From Ruminococcaceae bacterium UBA5401 (GTDB lineage Bacteria; Bacillota; Clostridia; Oscillospirales; Acutalibacteraceae), in contig DHOB01000082.1 of the NCBI GenBank assembly GCA_002409675.1, positions 10,725-23,276 on the forward strand: a DNA stretch of 12,552 bases, written 5' to 3'. How positions within the stretch are numbered: the first letter of the stretch is position 1; every line of letters begins with the position of its first letter. Positions 1 to 6,242 of this stretch are shown here, piece after piece. The notes below the pieces were generated by a model. The model worked only from the letters and a program-made list of their open reading frames with translations, did not search any database and was not told the origin of the DNA. A program made the translations under genes and the position numbers.

Positions 1-47
1 CCCGCCCGGGCGGGAAGGCGTTTCTTTGCGGCCGGCCCCCGGGGGCC
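1..47. repeat. Two GC-rich perfect palindromes after the ThrE2 gene
   Basis: Bases 1-14 and 34-47 are each perfect 14-base palindromes (CCCGCCCGGGCGGG and GGCCCCCGGGGGCC). They lie directly beyond the stop codon of the minus-strand exporter gene, where a terminator would be expected. Neither is followed by a T-run on the minus strand inside the window, and the window edge cuts off what comes next. They may be part of the end-of-operon structure or simply reflect high G+C content. Confidence 0.35.
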
Positions 48-502
48 TATTTTGTGCGGTTCTTTCCCGCGGCCGGCGCGGACCCCAGGCGGAACAGGGA
101 AGACACCAGCAGAATTCCCATCGCCAGCGCGCCCGCGATGCCGAGGGTGTGCAGGCCGGTCTGGAGGAACATGGCGTTGTTGCCGATCACGCAGTACTCC
201 ATCGTGTAAAAGATGCCGCCGCCCGGCACCATCGGCAGCAGCGCCACAATCTGAAATTCCGTCGCCGGCTTTTTGAAGACGCGCGCCAGGATTTCGGAAT
301 TGACCGCCGTCACGACCGTCGCGAGAAAAAACTGCACGATGTCGTTGCCAAGCGGGGCCAGCAGCAGGTAGACCAGCCAGCCGACCGAGCCGCCCAGCGA
401 AGCGACCACCAGCATCCAGCCGCGGATGTTGTAGACGATGCAGAACGCCGCGCAGGCGAGGAACGCCCACGCGCAGGGAACCAGATAGCTCAACCCCTTC
501 AC
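47..502 (-). CDS. Threonine/serine exporter, small (ThrE2-type) subunit
   Basis: This 151-residue membrane protein matches the ThrE_2/DUF3815 half of ThrE-type threonine/serine exporters. Those exporters move threonine and serine out across the cytoplasmic membrane, and in many Firmicutes they are split into two genes. About five hydrophobic segments are visible (roughly residues 5-24, 29-50, 54-70, 83-100 and 115-138). The conserved VPGGG turn is at residues 92-96, followed by YTMEY. The start is a GTG that overlaps the stop of the upstream DUF1212 subunit (GTGA, 4 bases), so translation is probably coupled and the two products are expected to work as a pair. The C-terminus is a short basic tail. 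The substrate is assigned from the family; amino acid specificity cannot be read from the sequence. Confidence 0.85.
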   Translation of the reverse strand: MKGLSYLVPCAWAFLACAAFCIVYNIRGWMLVVASLGGSVGWLVYLLLAPLGNDIVQFFLATVVTAVNSEILARVFKKPATEFQIVALLPMVPGGGIFYTMEYCVIGNNAMFLQTGLHTLGIAGALAMGILLVSSLFRLGSAPAAGKNRTK

Positions 503-1263
503 ACCCCCAGCAGCATGCGGACCGCCGTCAGCGCAATGCCGGCGCCGATGGCGATGGCGGTCGCGACGAGCACGCTTTCCGCAAAGCGCAGGATGCCCGC
601 AATCACGTCCCCCGCGATGATGTCCCGCATGAAGTCGGTGATGGCGATGCCGGGCACCAGGTTCATCAGCGTGCCGATGATGATTTTGTCATAGCTGAGA
701 TGGGCGAAAAACTGCGAGAAGACCAGCGCGATGGCAGCCGCCACAAAGCTTGCCGCCGCATCGACGAAAAACAGGTTCGCATGCAGGCGCTCCAGCAGGC
801 GGCAGACGGGCTTCATCACCGCGCCGCACAGCAGCGCCACCAGCGCGTCGGCCGGGCTCCCGCCGTAAAACAGCGTGAACCCGAAGGCCACCAGCCCGAA
901 CGCCGCCACCTGCACCGGGAACGGGAACGGCCGGCGCGCGGCGATGCGCCGCACCTCCCGGTTCACGGTGGAAAAATCCGGCGTCGTGCGGCAGACGCGC
1001 CGGCACAGGCTGTTGGCGAGGTCGACGCGCGTCATGTCCACCCGGCGCGACGGAATCCGCCGGATGGTCGTCACGGGGCGGCCCGTCGGCGTGCTGACGG
1101 CCACGCTGAGAAAGGTCGGGATGGCGAAAACCTCGCTGCGCTCCGCCCCGTAGGCGCGGAAAATCCTGCGCATGGATTCTTCCGCGCGGGAAATCTCGGC
1201 CCCGTTCGCAATCAGCAGGTACCCCACGTCGGCCGCGGTGTTGACCAGTCTGTCGTAATCCAT
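499..1263 (-). CDS. Threonine/serine exporter, large (ThrE1/DUF1212) subunit
   Basis: This 254-residue protein is the N-terminal-half type of ThrE exporter. A soluble cytoplasmic region (about residues 1-110) carries the family GAE-I-S-R-A-E segment at 21-28. Five or so membrane segments follow between about 115 and 252. The hallmark stretch MNLVPGIAITDFMRD is at 200-214. The reading frame is open upstream to 1341, but that would overlap the VOC gene ending at 1289. The ATG at 1263 has GGAGG five bases upstream and begins at the residue where the family normally starts (MDYDRLVNTAADVG). It sits 25 bases after the VOC gene and overlaps the small subunit by 4 bases, giving a three-gene operon. 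Function as an exporter with the small subunit is well supported by family; substrate is inferred. Confidence 0.88.
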   Translation of the reverse strand: MDYDRLVNTAADVGYLLIANGAEISRAEESMRRIFRAYGAERSEVFAIPTFLSVAVSTPTGRPVTTIRRIPSRRVDMTRVDLANSLCRRVCRTTPDFSTVNREVRRIAARRPFPFPVQVAAFGLVAFGFTLFYGGSPADALVALLCGAVMKPVCRLLERLHANLFFVDAAASFVAAAIALVFSQFFAHLSYDKIIIGTLMNLVPGIAITDFMRDIIAGDVIAGILRFAESVLVATAIAIGAGIALTAVRMLLGV

Positions 1264-1268
1264 CGGCA

Positions 1269-1273
1269 CCTCC
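1269..1273 (-). promoter_or_regulatory. Ribosome binding site that sets the ThrE1 start
   Basis: GGAGG on the minus strand, five bases before the ATG at 1263. It rules out the longer open frame reaching 1341, which would run into the upstream VOC gene. Confidence 0.8.
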
Positions 1274-1288
1274 GGAAAGCGGCCTCTT

Positions 1289-1672
1289 TCACACGGTGAT
1301 TCTGATCCGGTTCCCGTCCGGGTCGGCGACGCAGCTTTCATACCGGCCGCTCCCGGTTTTATGCGGCGGGGCGATCATCGGCTGGCCGCCCTTGACCAGC
1401 GCGGCGGTCAGGCTGTCCACTTCGCTTTCGCTGCCGACGCTGAACGCCAGGTACGCCAGCCCCACCGCGGGCTCCGGCGGCCGGTCCCGCAGCCCCGGCC
1501 GCGCGATGACCTCGAGCCGCACCTCGTCGTCAAACCGCAGGAAGAAGCTCTGGCAGCCGGTTTTGGGGCCGCCGCAGCCGCCGTCCCGGCTCGCATAGAA
1601 ATAGTTCCGGTAAAACCGCTCCAGGCGCGCGGGGTCCCTGCTGTAAACCGCGATATGGTTGATGACCTTCAT
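1289..1672 (-). CDS. VOC-superfamily (glyoxalase/bleomycin-resistance fold) protein
   Basis: The 127 residues form one vicinal-oxygen-chelate unit of two beta-alpha-beta-beta-beta modules. The first opens with VINHIAVY (His6) and ends with VRLEVI (Glu54). The second contains GLAYLAFSVGS (71-81), YESCVADPDGNRIRI (111-125) and Glu112. In the close Firmicute relatives I recall, the second module reads (I/V)H-(I/L)AFSVGS, so the usual metal-binding His appears to be Tyr74 here. Members of this group are generally annotated as glyoxalase-like; the substrate is not known. It is the first gene behind a good promoter and precedes the two ThrE subunits. The start at 1672 has GGAGG seven bases upstream. 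The fold is sure; a catalytic role is not. Confidence 0.85.
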   Translation of the reverse strand: MKVINHIAVYSRDPARLERFYRNYFYASRDGGCGGPKTGCQSFFLRFDDEVRLEVIARPGLRDRPPEPAVGLAYLAFSVGSESEVDSLTAALVKGGQPMIAPPHKTGSGRYESCVADPDGNRIRITV

Positions 1673-1705
1673 GCTTCATCCTCCGTCGCTTTTCCCCCCG
1701 GCCCG

Positions 1706-1771
1706 TCACGGGAGGGCGTTTCGCTCCGGTGCATCCGAGCCGCGCCGGGCTGTTTTCCTCTGTAAATCCAT
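1706..1771 (-). other. Possible 21-codon leader reading frame (weak)
   Basis: Between the predicted transcription start (near 1773) and the VOC gene lies ATG-GAT-TTA..., 21 codons ending in TGA at 1706-1708. It would begin only two or three bases after the predicted start of the RNA and has no ribosome binding site, so it could be translated only as a leaderless message. It shows no run of one amino acid that would suggest attenuation. Probably chance, recorded because it is the only open frame in the leader. Confidence 0.12.
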
Positions 1772-1779
1772 CGTCTTTA

Positions 1780-1808
1780 ATTATACCACCGGCCGGCGGC
1801 CGTTTCAA
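1780..1808 (-). promoter_or_regulatory. Sigma-A type promoter of the VOC-ThrE1-ThrE2 operon
   Basis: On the minus strand TTGAAA (1803-1808) is followed after exactly 17 bases by TATAAT (1780-1785). That is five of six and six of six matches to the consensus. The -35 box overlaps the TGA stop of the upstream MscS gene (1805-1807). The 17-base spacer is almost entirely G and C. The predicted start of transcription near 1773 gives a leader of about 100 bases before the VOC start codon. Confidence 0.78.
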
Positions 1809-2866
1809 TCGCCGCCGGGTCCGCGGGGAAGCGGCGGGCCGCTCCTGCTCCGGTTCAGGGCGTCCAGCACCGCGTAGCAGACCTTTTCCCTCGCCTGGAG
1901 GAACTCCATGCGGTCCGCCGTCTTGGCGAAGCAGGAGACCCGCAGCCGGGGGCCGGCGTCCCCGATGCCTTCCAGCGCGGCGGAGGCGGTCCCCTCCTCG
2001 ATTTCGGGGTCCTGCTCCAGAAAAAGCCGGATTTCTTCCACGGCGCTTTTCAGGCGCGGGACCGGCGTGCCGGGGTCCGCGCTGACCGCAAGCTCCAGCC
2101 GGCGCCCGCCCGCCCGGCTGAAATTGGCGACCGGTCCGTTTACCACGGCGGAGTTCGGGACGGAGACAAGCGCCCGGTCGACCGTGCGGATTTTCACGCT
2201 GCGGAAATTGATGGCTTCGACGGTCCCCTCCACCTCGCCCGTGCGGACCCAGTCGCCGAGCGTGAACGGCTTGTCGAGCAGAATCACGATTCCGCCGAAG
2301 AGGTTGGCGAGCATATCCTTCGCGGCCAGGGCGAATGCCAGGCCGCCGATCCCCAGCCCGGCCAGCAGGCCGCTGATGCTGTAGTTCCACTCCTGCGCGA
2401 TAATCAGCACCGCCAGCGCAAGGACGACGAAGCGCGCCGCGCCGGAAATCGCCGGGAGCAGCGGCCCGCTGCCCTTGGACCTGATTTTCTCGGCCAGAAA
2501 GGCGCTGCGGGCCAGCGCCTCGGGGCTGGCCATGCGGTACAGGCCCCACGCCAGCACAACCACCAGAAAGCTGCGGAAGCAGCGGTCCAGCACCGGCCAT
2601 CCGCCGGAAAGGGCCGGCACGCAGCGCAGCGCGGCATAGGCGCCGATGCCGACCATCAGGGCGCGCATCGGCCGGCGGAATCCGCCGCCGAACCAGCGCC
2701 CCCAGGGGCCGCCCGTCTTTTCGGAGGCGCGGGCCGCCAGGCGCGAGACCAGGTCTGAAACCAGACCGCTCAGCAGCAGAAAGACGAGGAAGACCACCGC
2801 GGGCACCACCAGGTTCGACACCCACGGGCTGCGGAGCAGGGACTGCCACAGGGAAAGGATGTTCAT
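1805..2866 (-). CDS. MscS-family small-conductance mechanosensitive channel
   Basis: This 353-residue integral membrane protein should open under membrane tension and release small solutes after hypo-osmotic shock. Hydrophobic segments lie near residues 17-38, 66-86, 98-112 and 141-158. The pore-lining helix follows at about 162-198, where the glycine/alanine-rich GLGIGGLAFALAAKDMLANL signature runs into FGGIVILLDKPFTLGDWV. A beta domain (about 205-250, EGTVEAINFRSVKIRT and VPNSAVVNGPVANFSR) and a C-terminal alpha/beta cytoplasmic domain come next. The frame is open to 2890, but the ATG at 2866 has GGGAGG eight bases upstream, so that start is chosen. It lies 36 bases after the D-lactate dehydrogenase-like gene with no terminator between them, suggesting co-transcription. 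The tail after about 340 is Pro/Gly/Arg-rich and variable. Confidence 0.9.
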   Translation of the reverse strand: MNILSLWQSLLRSPWVSNLVVPAVVFLVFLLLSGLVSDLVSRLAARASEKTGGPWGRWFGGGFRRPMRALMVGIGAYAALRCVPALSGGWPVLDRCFRSFLVVVLAWGLYRMASPEALARSAFLAEKIRSKGSGPLLPAISGAARFVVLALAVLIIAQEWNYSISGLLAGLGIGGLAFALAAKDMLANLFGGIVILLDKPFTLGDWVRTGEVEGTVEAINFRSVKIRTVDRALVSVPNSAVVNGPVANFSRAGGRRLELAVSADPGTPVPRLKSAVEEIRLFLEQDPEIEEGTASAALEGIGDAGPRLRVSCFAKTADRMEFLQAREKVCYAVLDALNRSRSGPPLPRGPGGD

Positions 2867-2874
2867 ACGGAGTT

Positions 2875-2880
2875 CCTCCC
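2875..2880 (-). promoter_or_regulatory. Ribosome binding site that sets the MscS start
   Basis: GGGAGG on the minus strand, eight bases before the ATG at 2866. An upstream in-frame ATG at 2890 has no comparable site, so the shorter protein is preferred. Confidence 0.7.
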
Positions 2881-2902
2881 GGTTCTGCATCCGGCCTGCC
2901 GC

Positions 2903-3883
2903 TCAGACAATCTGCCAGGGGTTTTTCTTCCCCCCGGCGAAAAGCAGGCAGCTCCGGATGGAATTTTCGACCATGTCGCTGACCGACCGGCCGGTATAGA
3001 AAGCGGTGTGCGGCGTCACGATGACGTTGGGGAACGACTGCAGAACCGCCAGTCCCCGGTTGCCGAGGATTTCGCCCTCCCGGTTGTGGTAGAAGATGCC
3101 GGTTTCGCCCTCGACGACGTCCAGGGCGGCCCCGCCGACCTTGCCGCTCTCCACGCCTTCAATCAGCGCGTCCGTGTCAATTAAAGTCCCGCGCGCCGTG
3201 TTGACCAGAATCACGCCGTCCTTCATCTTTGCGAGGGTCTCCCGGCGGACGAAATGGAAGTTCTCCTTCGTCGCGGGCATGTGCAGGGTAAGTGCGGAGC
3301 TTTCGGCGAGCAGACGGTCGAGCGGAACATACTGCGCGTATTTTTTCACTTCTTCGCTTTCGTGCAGATCGTAGGCGAGAATCCGGCATCCGAACGCCGA
3401 AAGCCGGCGGATCACGGCGCGCCCGATGCGCCCCGTGCCCACGACCCCGACGGTCAGGTCGCTCAGCACGGTCCCCTGCACGCCGGCAAGCGAAAAGTCC
3501 TGCGCGGCGCTTTTGAGCAGGATGGCCCTGACCCTGCGCACGGCCATCAGCAGAAGCATCACGGTATAGTCGGCCACGCTGTCCGGCGTGTAGCTGACGT
3601 TGCCGACGTGCAGGCCGATTTCCTTCGCGGCTCTGAGGTCGATGTGGTCGTAGCCGATGCTGCGGGTGGAGACATAGCGGACGCCCAGGTCGTAAAGCCG
3701 GCGGAGCAGCCCGCGCGGCATGGGCGACGTCAGGATGCTGGCGCACGGGCAGCCCCGCGCGTCCCCGGCATTCTGCATATCGGCGGGCTCCGCATGAAGC
3801 GCAAGCTCCACACCGTACTGCCCGGCAAAGCGGGCGAAAGAGTTCCGCTCGTCCGGGCGGCAACTGAACACTGCAATTTTCAT
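2903..3883 (-). CDS. D-lactate dehydrogenase / D-2-hydroxyacid dehydrogenase (VanH-LdhD type)
   Basis: This 326-residue NAD-dependent enzyme reduces a 2-keto acid, most likely pyruvate to D-lactate, in the cytoplasm. The Rossmann motif GTGRIG is at 149-154. Asp172 at the end of the next strand favours NAD over NADP. Catalytic residues fall at Arg231 (NTARG), Glu258 (ALDVVE) and His292 (TPHTAFYT). The substrate-domain stretch STRSIGYDHIDLRAAKEIG and the following VGNVSYTPDSVADYTVMLLLMA resemble VanH closely. VanH supplies D-lactate for D-Ala-D-Lac cell wall precursors, but no VanA-type ligase or VanX dipeptidase is in the window. A fermentative D-lactate dehydrogenase is therefore the simpler reading. 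It sits 38 bases after the rRNA methyltransferase gene and 36 before the MscS gene. The ATG at 3883 is preceded by AAAGGA about 12 bases away. Confidence 0.85.
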   Translation of the reverse strand: MKIAVFSCRPDERNSFARFAGQYGVELALHAEPADMQNAGDARGCPCASILTSPMPRGLLRRLYDLGVRYVSTRSIGYDHIDLRAAKEIGLHVGNVSYTPDSVADYTVMLLLMAVRRVRAILLKSAAQDFSLAGVQGTVLSDLTVGVVGTGRIGRAVIRRLSAFGCRILAYDLHESEEVKKYAQYVPLDRLLAESSALTLHMPATKENFHFVRRETLAKMKDGVILVNTARGTLIDTDALIEGVESGKVGGAALDVVEGETGIFYHNREGEILGNRGLAVLQSFPNVIVTPHTAFYTGRSVSDMVENSIRSCLLFAGGKKNPWQIV

Positions 3884-3921
3884 CGGATGGTTCGGTCCTT
3901 TCTTTTATAAATCCGGGGCGT

Positions 3922-5151
3922 CTAAACGACCTGGAAGATGTAAAATTTGAGGTAGTCGGTCTCCGGCACATTCCAGAGGATGGGGTGGTCCGGCGCCTGC
4001 CGGCGGGCCTCCACCTGGCGCAGGGACACCTGTGCGTCCGCCGCGGCGGACCGGAGCACCCTGCGGAACAGCTCCTCCGTCATGAAATGCGAGCACGAGC
4101 AGGTGGCGAGATACCCGCCGCGCGGCAGGAGCTTCATGGCGCGGTAATTGATTTCCTTGTAGCCGCGCTCGGCGCCGGAAACCGTCCGCCGGGACTTGGT
4201 GAACGCCGGCGGGTCGAGGATGACGAGGTCGTACTCCCCGGCCGCCTGCTCCGCGAGGCGGGGCAGCAGGTCGAACACGTTCGCCGCCTCAAAATCGACG
4301 CGGTCCTGCAGGCCGTTGAGCCGGGCGTTCGCCTTCGCGGCCCCGACGGCCGTTTCGGAGATGTCCACCGCGCGGACCCGCTCGGCTCCGTTCTTGGCGG
4401 CGTTCAGCGCGAACGAGCCGGTGTCCGTAAAGCAGTCGAGCACGCGGCGGCCGCGGCACAGCCGCGCGACGGCGCGCCGGTTGTATTTCTGGTCGAGGAA
4501 AAATCCGGTCTTCTGCCCGTTTTCAAAATCCACAAGATAGTCGATGCCGTTTTCCGTAATGCGCGTCTTCGTCTCCTGCGGGACGGGAAGGCCCTCCAGC
4601 GGGAAAAAGCCTTTGTTCTGCTCCAGCCCCTCCAGCCCGCGGATGGCGGAGTCGTTGCGCTCGTAAATGCCGTCGATTTTCTGCCCGTCTTCGGCCAGAA
4701 TGCGGTGCAGCAGCCGGAACAGCATCGGCTTGATTTTCTCGATGCCGAGGGACAGGGTCTGCGCCACGAGGATGTTGGAAAAGCGGTCCACCGTGAGCCC
4801 CGGGAACTGGTCGGCCTCGCCGAAAATCACCCGGCAGCAGGAGAGGTCGCCGCCCATCACGGCTTTGCGGTACTCCCACGCATAGCGCAGGCGGCGCTCG
4901 TAAAACGCCTCGTCGAACCGGTCGTTCGCGTTGCGCGAAATCAGCCGGACCCGGATTTTGCTGCGGTCGTTGATAAAGCCGGTCCCCAGGTAGCTGCCGC
5001 GCGGGCTGAGCACATCCACCAGGCCGCCGTTCTCATACGGCCCGGCGCCGGTCAGCTCCGTGCCGTAAACCCAGGGGTGGCCGGCGACGATGCTCCGCTC
5101 CGCCTTGCGCGTCACGGTCACCCGCGGATACGGGCGGGTCTGTTTCATCAT
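3922..5151 (-). CDS. rlmI: Class I SAM-dependent rRNA methyltransferase, RlmI-like
   Basis: The 409 residues have the arrangement of RlmI, which methylates C5 of cytosine 1962 in 23S rRNA. An N-terminal PUA domain (about 10-85) comes first, then a linking domain. The Rossmann methyltransferase domain starts near 235, with VLDCFTDTGSFALNAA binding S-adenosylmethionine and Asp263 (RAVDIS) near the ribose. LDPPAFTKS is at 312-320. The CSCSHF stretch at 351-356 holds the candidate catalytic cysteines of the m5C enzymes. E. coli RlmI is of similar length (about 396). Two adjacent ATG codons exist; the first (5151) is seven bases from AAGGTG. It is the first gene behind a promoter and likely heads a transcript with the dehydrogenase and MscS genes. 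The exact target base is inferred from the family; other m5C or m2G sites are possible. Confidence 0.88.
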   Translation of the reverse strand: MMKQTRPYPRVTVTRKAERSIVAGHPWVYGTELTGAGPYENGGLVDVLSPRGSYLGTGFINDRSKIRVRLISRNANDRFDEAFYERRLRYAWEYRKAVMGGDLSCCRVIFGEADQFPGLTVDRFSNILVAQTLSLGIEKIKPMLFRLLHRILAEDGQKIDGIYERNDSAIRGLEGLEQNKGFFPLEGLPVPQETKTRITENGIDYLVDFENGQKTGFFLDQKYNRRAVARLCRGRRVLDCFTDTGSFALNAAKNGAERVRAVDISETAVGAAKANARLNGLQDRVDFEAANVFDLLPRLAEQAAGEYDLVILDPPAFTKSRRTVSGAERGYKEINYRAMKLLPRGGYLATCSCSHFMTEELFRRVLRSAAADAQVSLRQVEARRQAPDHPILWNVPETDYLKFYIFQVV

Positions 5152-5170
5152 ATATATTCACCTTATAAAA

Positions 5171-5199
5171 ATTATATCAGCCCGCGCCCCCGGGCGCAA
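5171..5199 (-). promoter_or_regulatory. Promoter of the rRNA methyltransferase operon
   Basis: A perfect TATAAT (5171-5176, minus strand) lies exactly 17 bases after TTGCGC (5194-5199, three of six matches). The start of transcription would be near 5164, so the leader is only about 13 bases and the ribosome binding site AAGGTG (5159-5164) would sit at the very 5' end of the RNA. The spacer is GC-rich and overlaps an inverted repeat. Confidence 0.6.
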
Positions 5200-5213
5200 T
5201 GCCCGGACGGGCT
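5179..5213. repeat. Nested inverted repeats between the aldo/keto reductase and rRNA methyltransferase genes
   Basis: AGCCCG (5179-5184) is complementary to CGGGCT (5208-5213). Within this lie GCGCCC/GGGCGC (5184-5197) and GCCCG/CGGGC (5201-5212). On the plus strand the outer stem is followed by five T, but no plus-strand gene precedes it. On the minus strand, the direction of both genes, the stem runs into the TATAAT box and the following T-rich stretch. It may weaken read-through from the reductase gene, or may only be GC bias. Confidence 0.35.
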
Positions 5214-5223
5214 TTTTCCCGCC

Positions 5224-6123
5224 CTACCGCATGTCCAGCGCGGTCTTATGCGCGGGGGCCGGGTACGCGGCGGACAGCGCGGCGAGGTCGGCGTCCGTCA
5301 GGGCCAGCAGGCCGGCGCCGGCGTTTTCGAGCGTATGGCGGGGCGTGCCGGCTTTCGGAATCGCAATCACGTCCCCGCCGCGCATCACAAAGCCGAGCAG
5401 GACCTGCGCGGGCGTCGCCCCGTGCGCCGCGGCCACCCGGCGGACCGCCGGATTCTCAAACAGCCCTCGGCGCAGCGAGCCGCCCTGCGCAATCGGGCAG
5501 TAGGCCATCAGCGGCACGCGGTGCTTCCGCATCCAGGGGAGCAGGTCGTACTCGACGCCGCGCGAGCCCAGGTGGTAGAGGACCTGGTTCGCGGCGCAGC
5601 GGCTGCCGCCGGGGATGCGCCAGAGCTCCTCCATATCGGCCGTGTCGAAATTGGAGACGCCCCACCGGCGGATCAGCCCCCGCGAAACGAGCTCCTCCAT
5701 GCAGGCAACCGTCTCGGCGAGCGGGATATTCCCGCGCCAGTGGAGCAGGTACAGGTCAAGAAAATCCGTCCCCAGGCGCCGGAGGGAATTTTCGCAGCTC
5801 TCAAAGATATTCTTCCGGCCCGCATTGTGCGGATAGACCTTGGAAACCAGAAACAGGCCGTTTCTGCCGATGCCCCGGATGGCCTCGCCGACCAGCGACT
5901 CCGCGCGGCCTTCGCCGTACATTTCGGCGGTGTCAATCAGCGTCATCCCGAGCCGTACGCCGAGGCGCAGCGCCTCGATTTCGGAGTCCCGGCGGGAAGG
6001 CCGTTCCCCCAGGTGCCACGTGCCCTGGCCCAGGCGCGGCGCTTTGGCCCCATCCGGAAACGCAACGCGGGCCGCGCGGTTCTTTTCGCGGATTGCCGCT
6101 TCTTTCTGCAAGTCTTTGTCCAC
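5224..6123 (-). CDS. Aldo/keto reductase
   Basis: This 299-residue soluble (alpha/beta)8 barrel enzyme reduces aldehydes or ketones to alcohols, usually with NADPH. The catalytic tetrad is complete: Asp64 and Tyr69 in IDTAEMYGEG, Lys95 in VSKVYPHN, and His128 in LYLLHWRG. Other family landmarks are GVSNFD (155-160), AANQVLYHL (177-185), the phosphate-binding IAIPKAGTPRHTLENAGA (253-270) and AYCPIAQGG (207-215). It looks closest to the YeaE-like group, some members of which reduce methylglyoxal; the substrate here is unknown. The start is GTG at 6123, chosen because AAAAGGAGG (6131-6139) stands seven bases upstream. It is divergent from the plus-strand gene at 6243 and is followed by the methyltransferase promoter 25 bases beyond its stop. 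No convincing promoter of its own was found. Confidence 0.9.
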   Translation of the reverse strand: MDKDLQKEAAIREKNRAARVAFPDGAKAPRLGQGTWHLGERPSRRDSEIEALRLGVRLGMTLIDTAEMYGEGRAESLVGEAIRGIGRNGLFLVSKVYPHNAGRKNIFESCENSLRRLGTDFLDLYLLHWRGNIPLAETVACMEELVSRGLIRRWGVSNFDTADMEELWRIPGGSRCAANQVLYHLGSRGVEYDLLPWMRKHRVPLMAYCPIAQGGSLRRGLFENPAVRRVAAAHGATPAQVLLGFVMRGGDVIAIPKAGTPRHTLENAGAGLLALTDADLAALSAAYPAPAHKTALDMR

Positions 6124-6130
6124 TGAAAAT

Positions 6131-6139
6131 CCTCCTTTT
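6131..6139 (-). promoter_or_regulatory. Ribosome binding site for the GTG start of the aldo/keto reductase
   Basis: AAAAGGAGG on the minus strand, seven bases before the GTG at 6123. It is a near-perfect anti-16S match and supports the use of a GTG start. Confidence 0.8.
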
Positions 6140-6147
6140 CCCGTTTT

Positions 6148-6163
6148 CCGGCCCGCAGGCCGG
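6148..6163. repeat. Short perfect hairpin in the divergent intergenic region
   Basis: CCGGCC, four bases CGCA, then GGCCGG. It would lie in the leader of the aldo/keto reductase RNA and upstream of the -35 box of the plus-strand gene. It has no T-run on the minus strand. A role as an operator or leader structure is possible but not shown. Confidence 0.35.
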
Positions 6164-6181
6164 TCTTTACAAAATTGTTGC

Positions 6182-6210
6182 TTGCGGTTTTCCCGAATAT
6201 GAGATATAGT
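6182..6210 (+). promoter_or_regulatory. Promoter of the anchored extracellular protein
   Basis: TTGCGG (6182-6187), a 17-base spacer, then TATAGT (6205-6210), five of six matches to the -10 consensus. The predicted start near 6217 gives a leader of about 25 bases that contains the ribosome binding site GGGAGG at 6229-6234, eight bases before the ATG. Confidence 0.65.
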
Positions 6211-6242
6211 GAAAAACAGATATCCGTCGGGAGGTTGTTACT

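Noticed and set aside
1673..1773. A riboswitch in the leader of the VOC-ThrE operon
   Set aside because: The leader is only about 100 bases, and I could match no known riboswitch core or a terminator/antiterminator pair in it.
1530..2849. A 439-codon minus-strand frame overlapping the MscS and VOC genes in another frame
   Set aside because: The MscS frame has clear membrane helices and pore motif; this one is a Gly/Arg/Pro-rich alternative frame that reads across the VOC promoter.
3985..6126. A very long plus-strand open frame (713 codons) running against two minus-strand genes
   Set aside because: It is antisense to the rRNA methyltransferase and the aldo/keto reductase, has Arg/His/Pro/Gln-rich low-quality sequence, no family motif and no ribosome binding site. 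Long antisense frames are expected in G+C-rich coding DNA.
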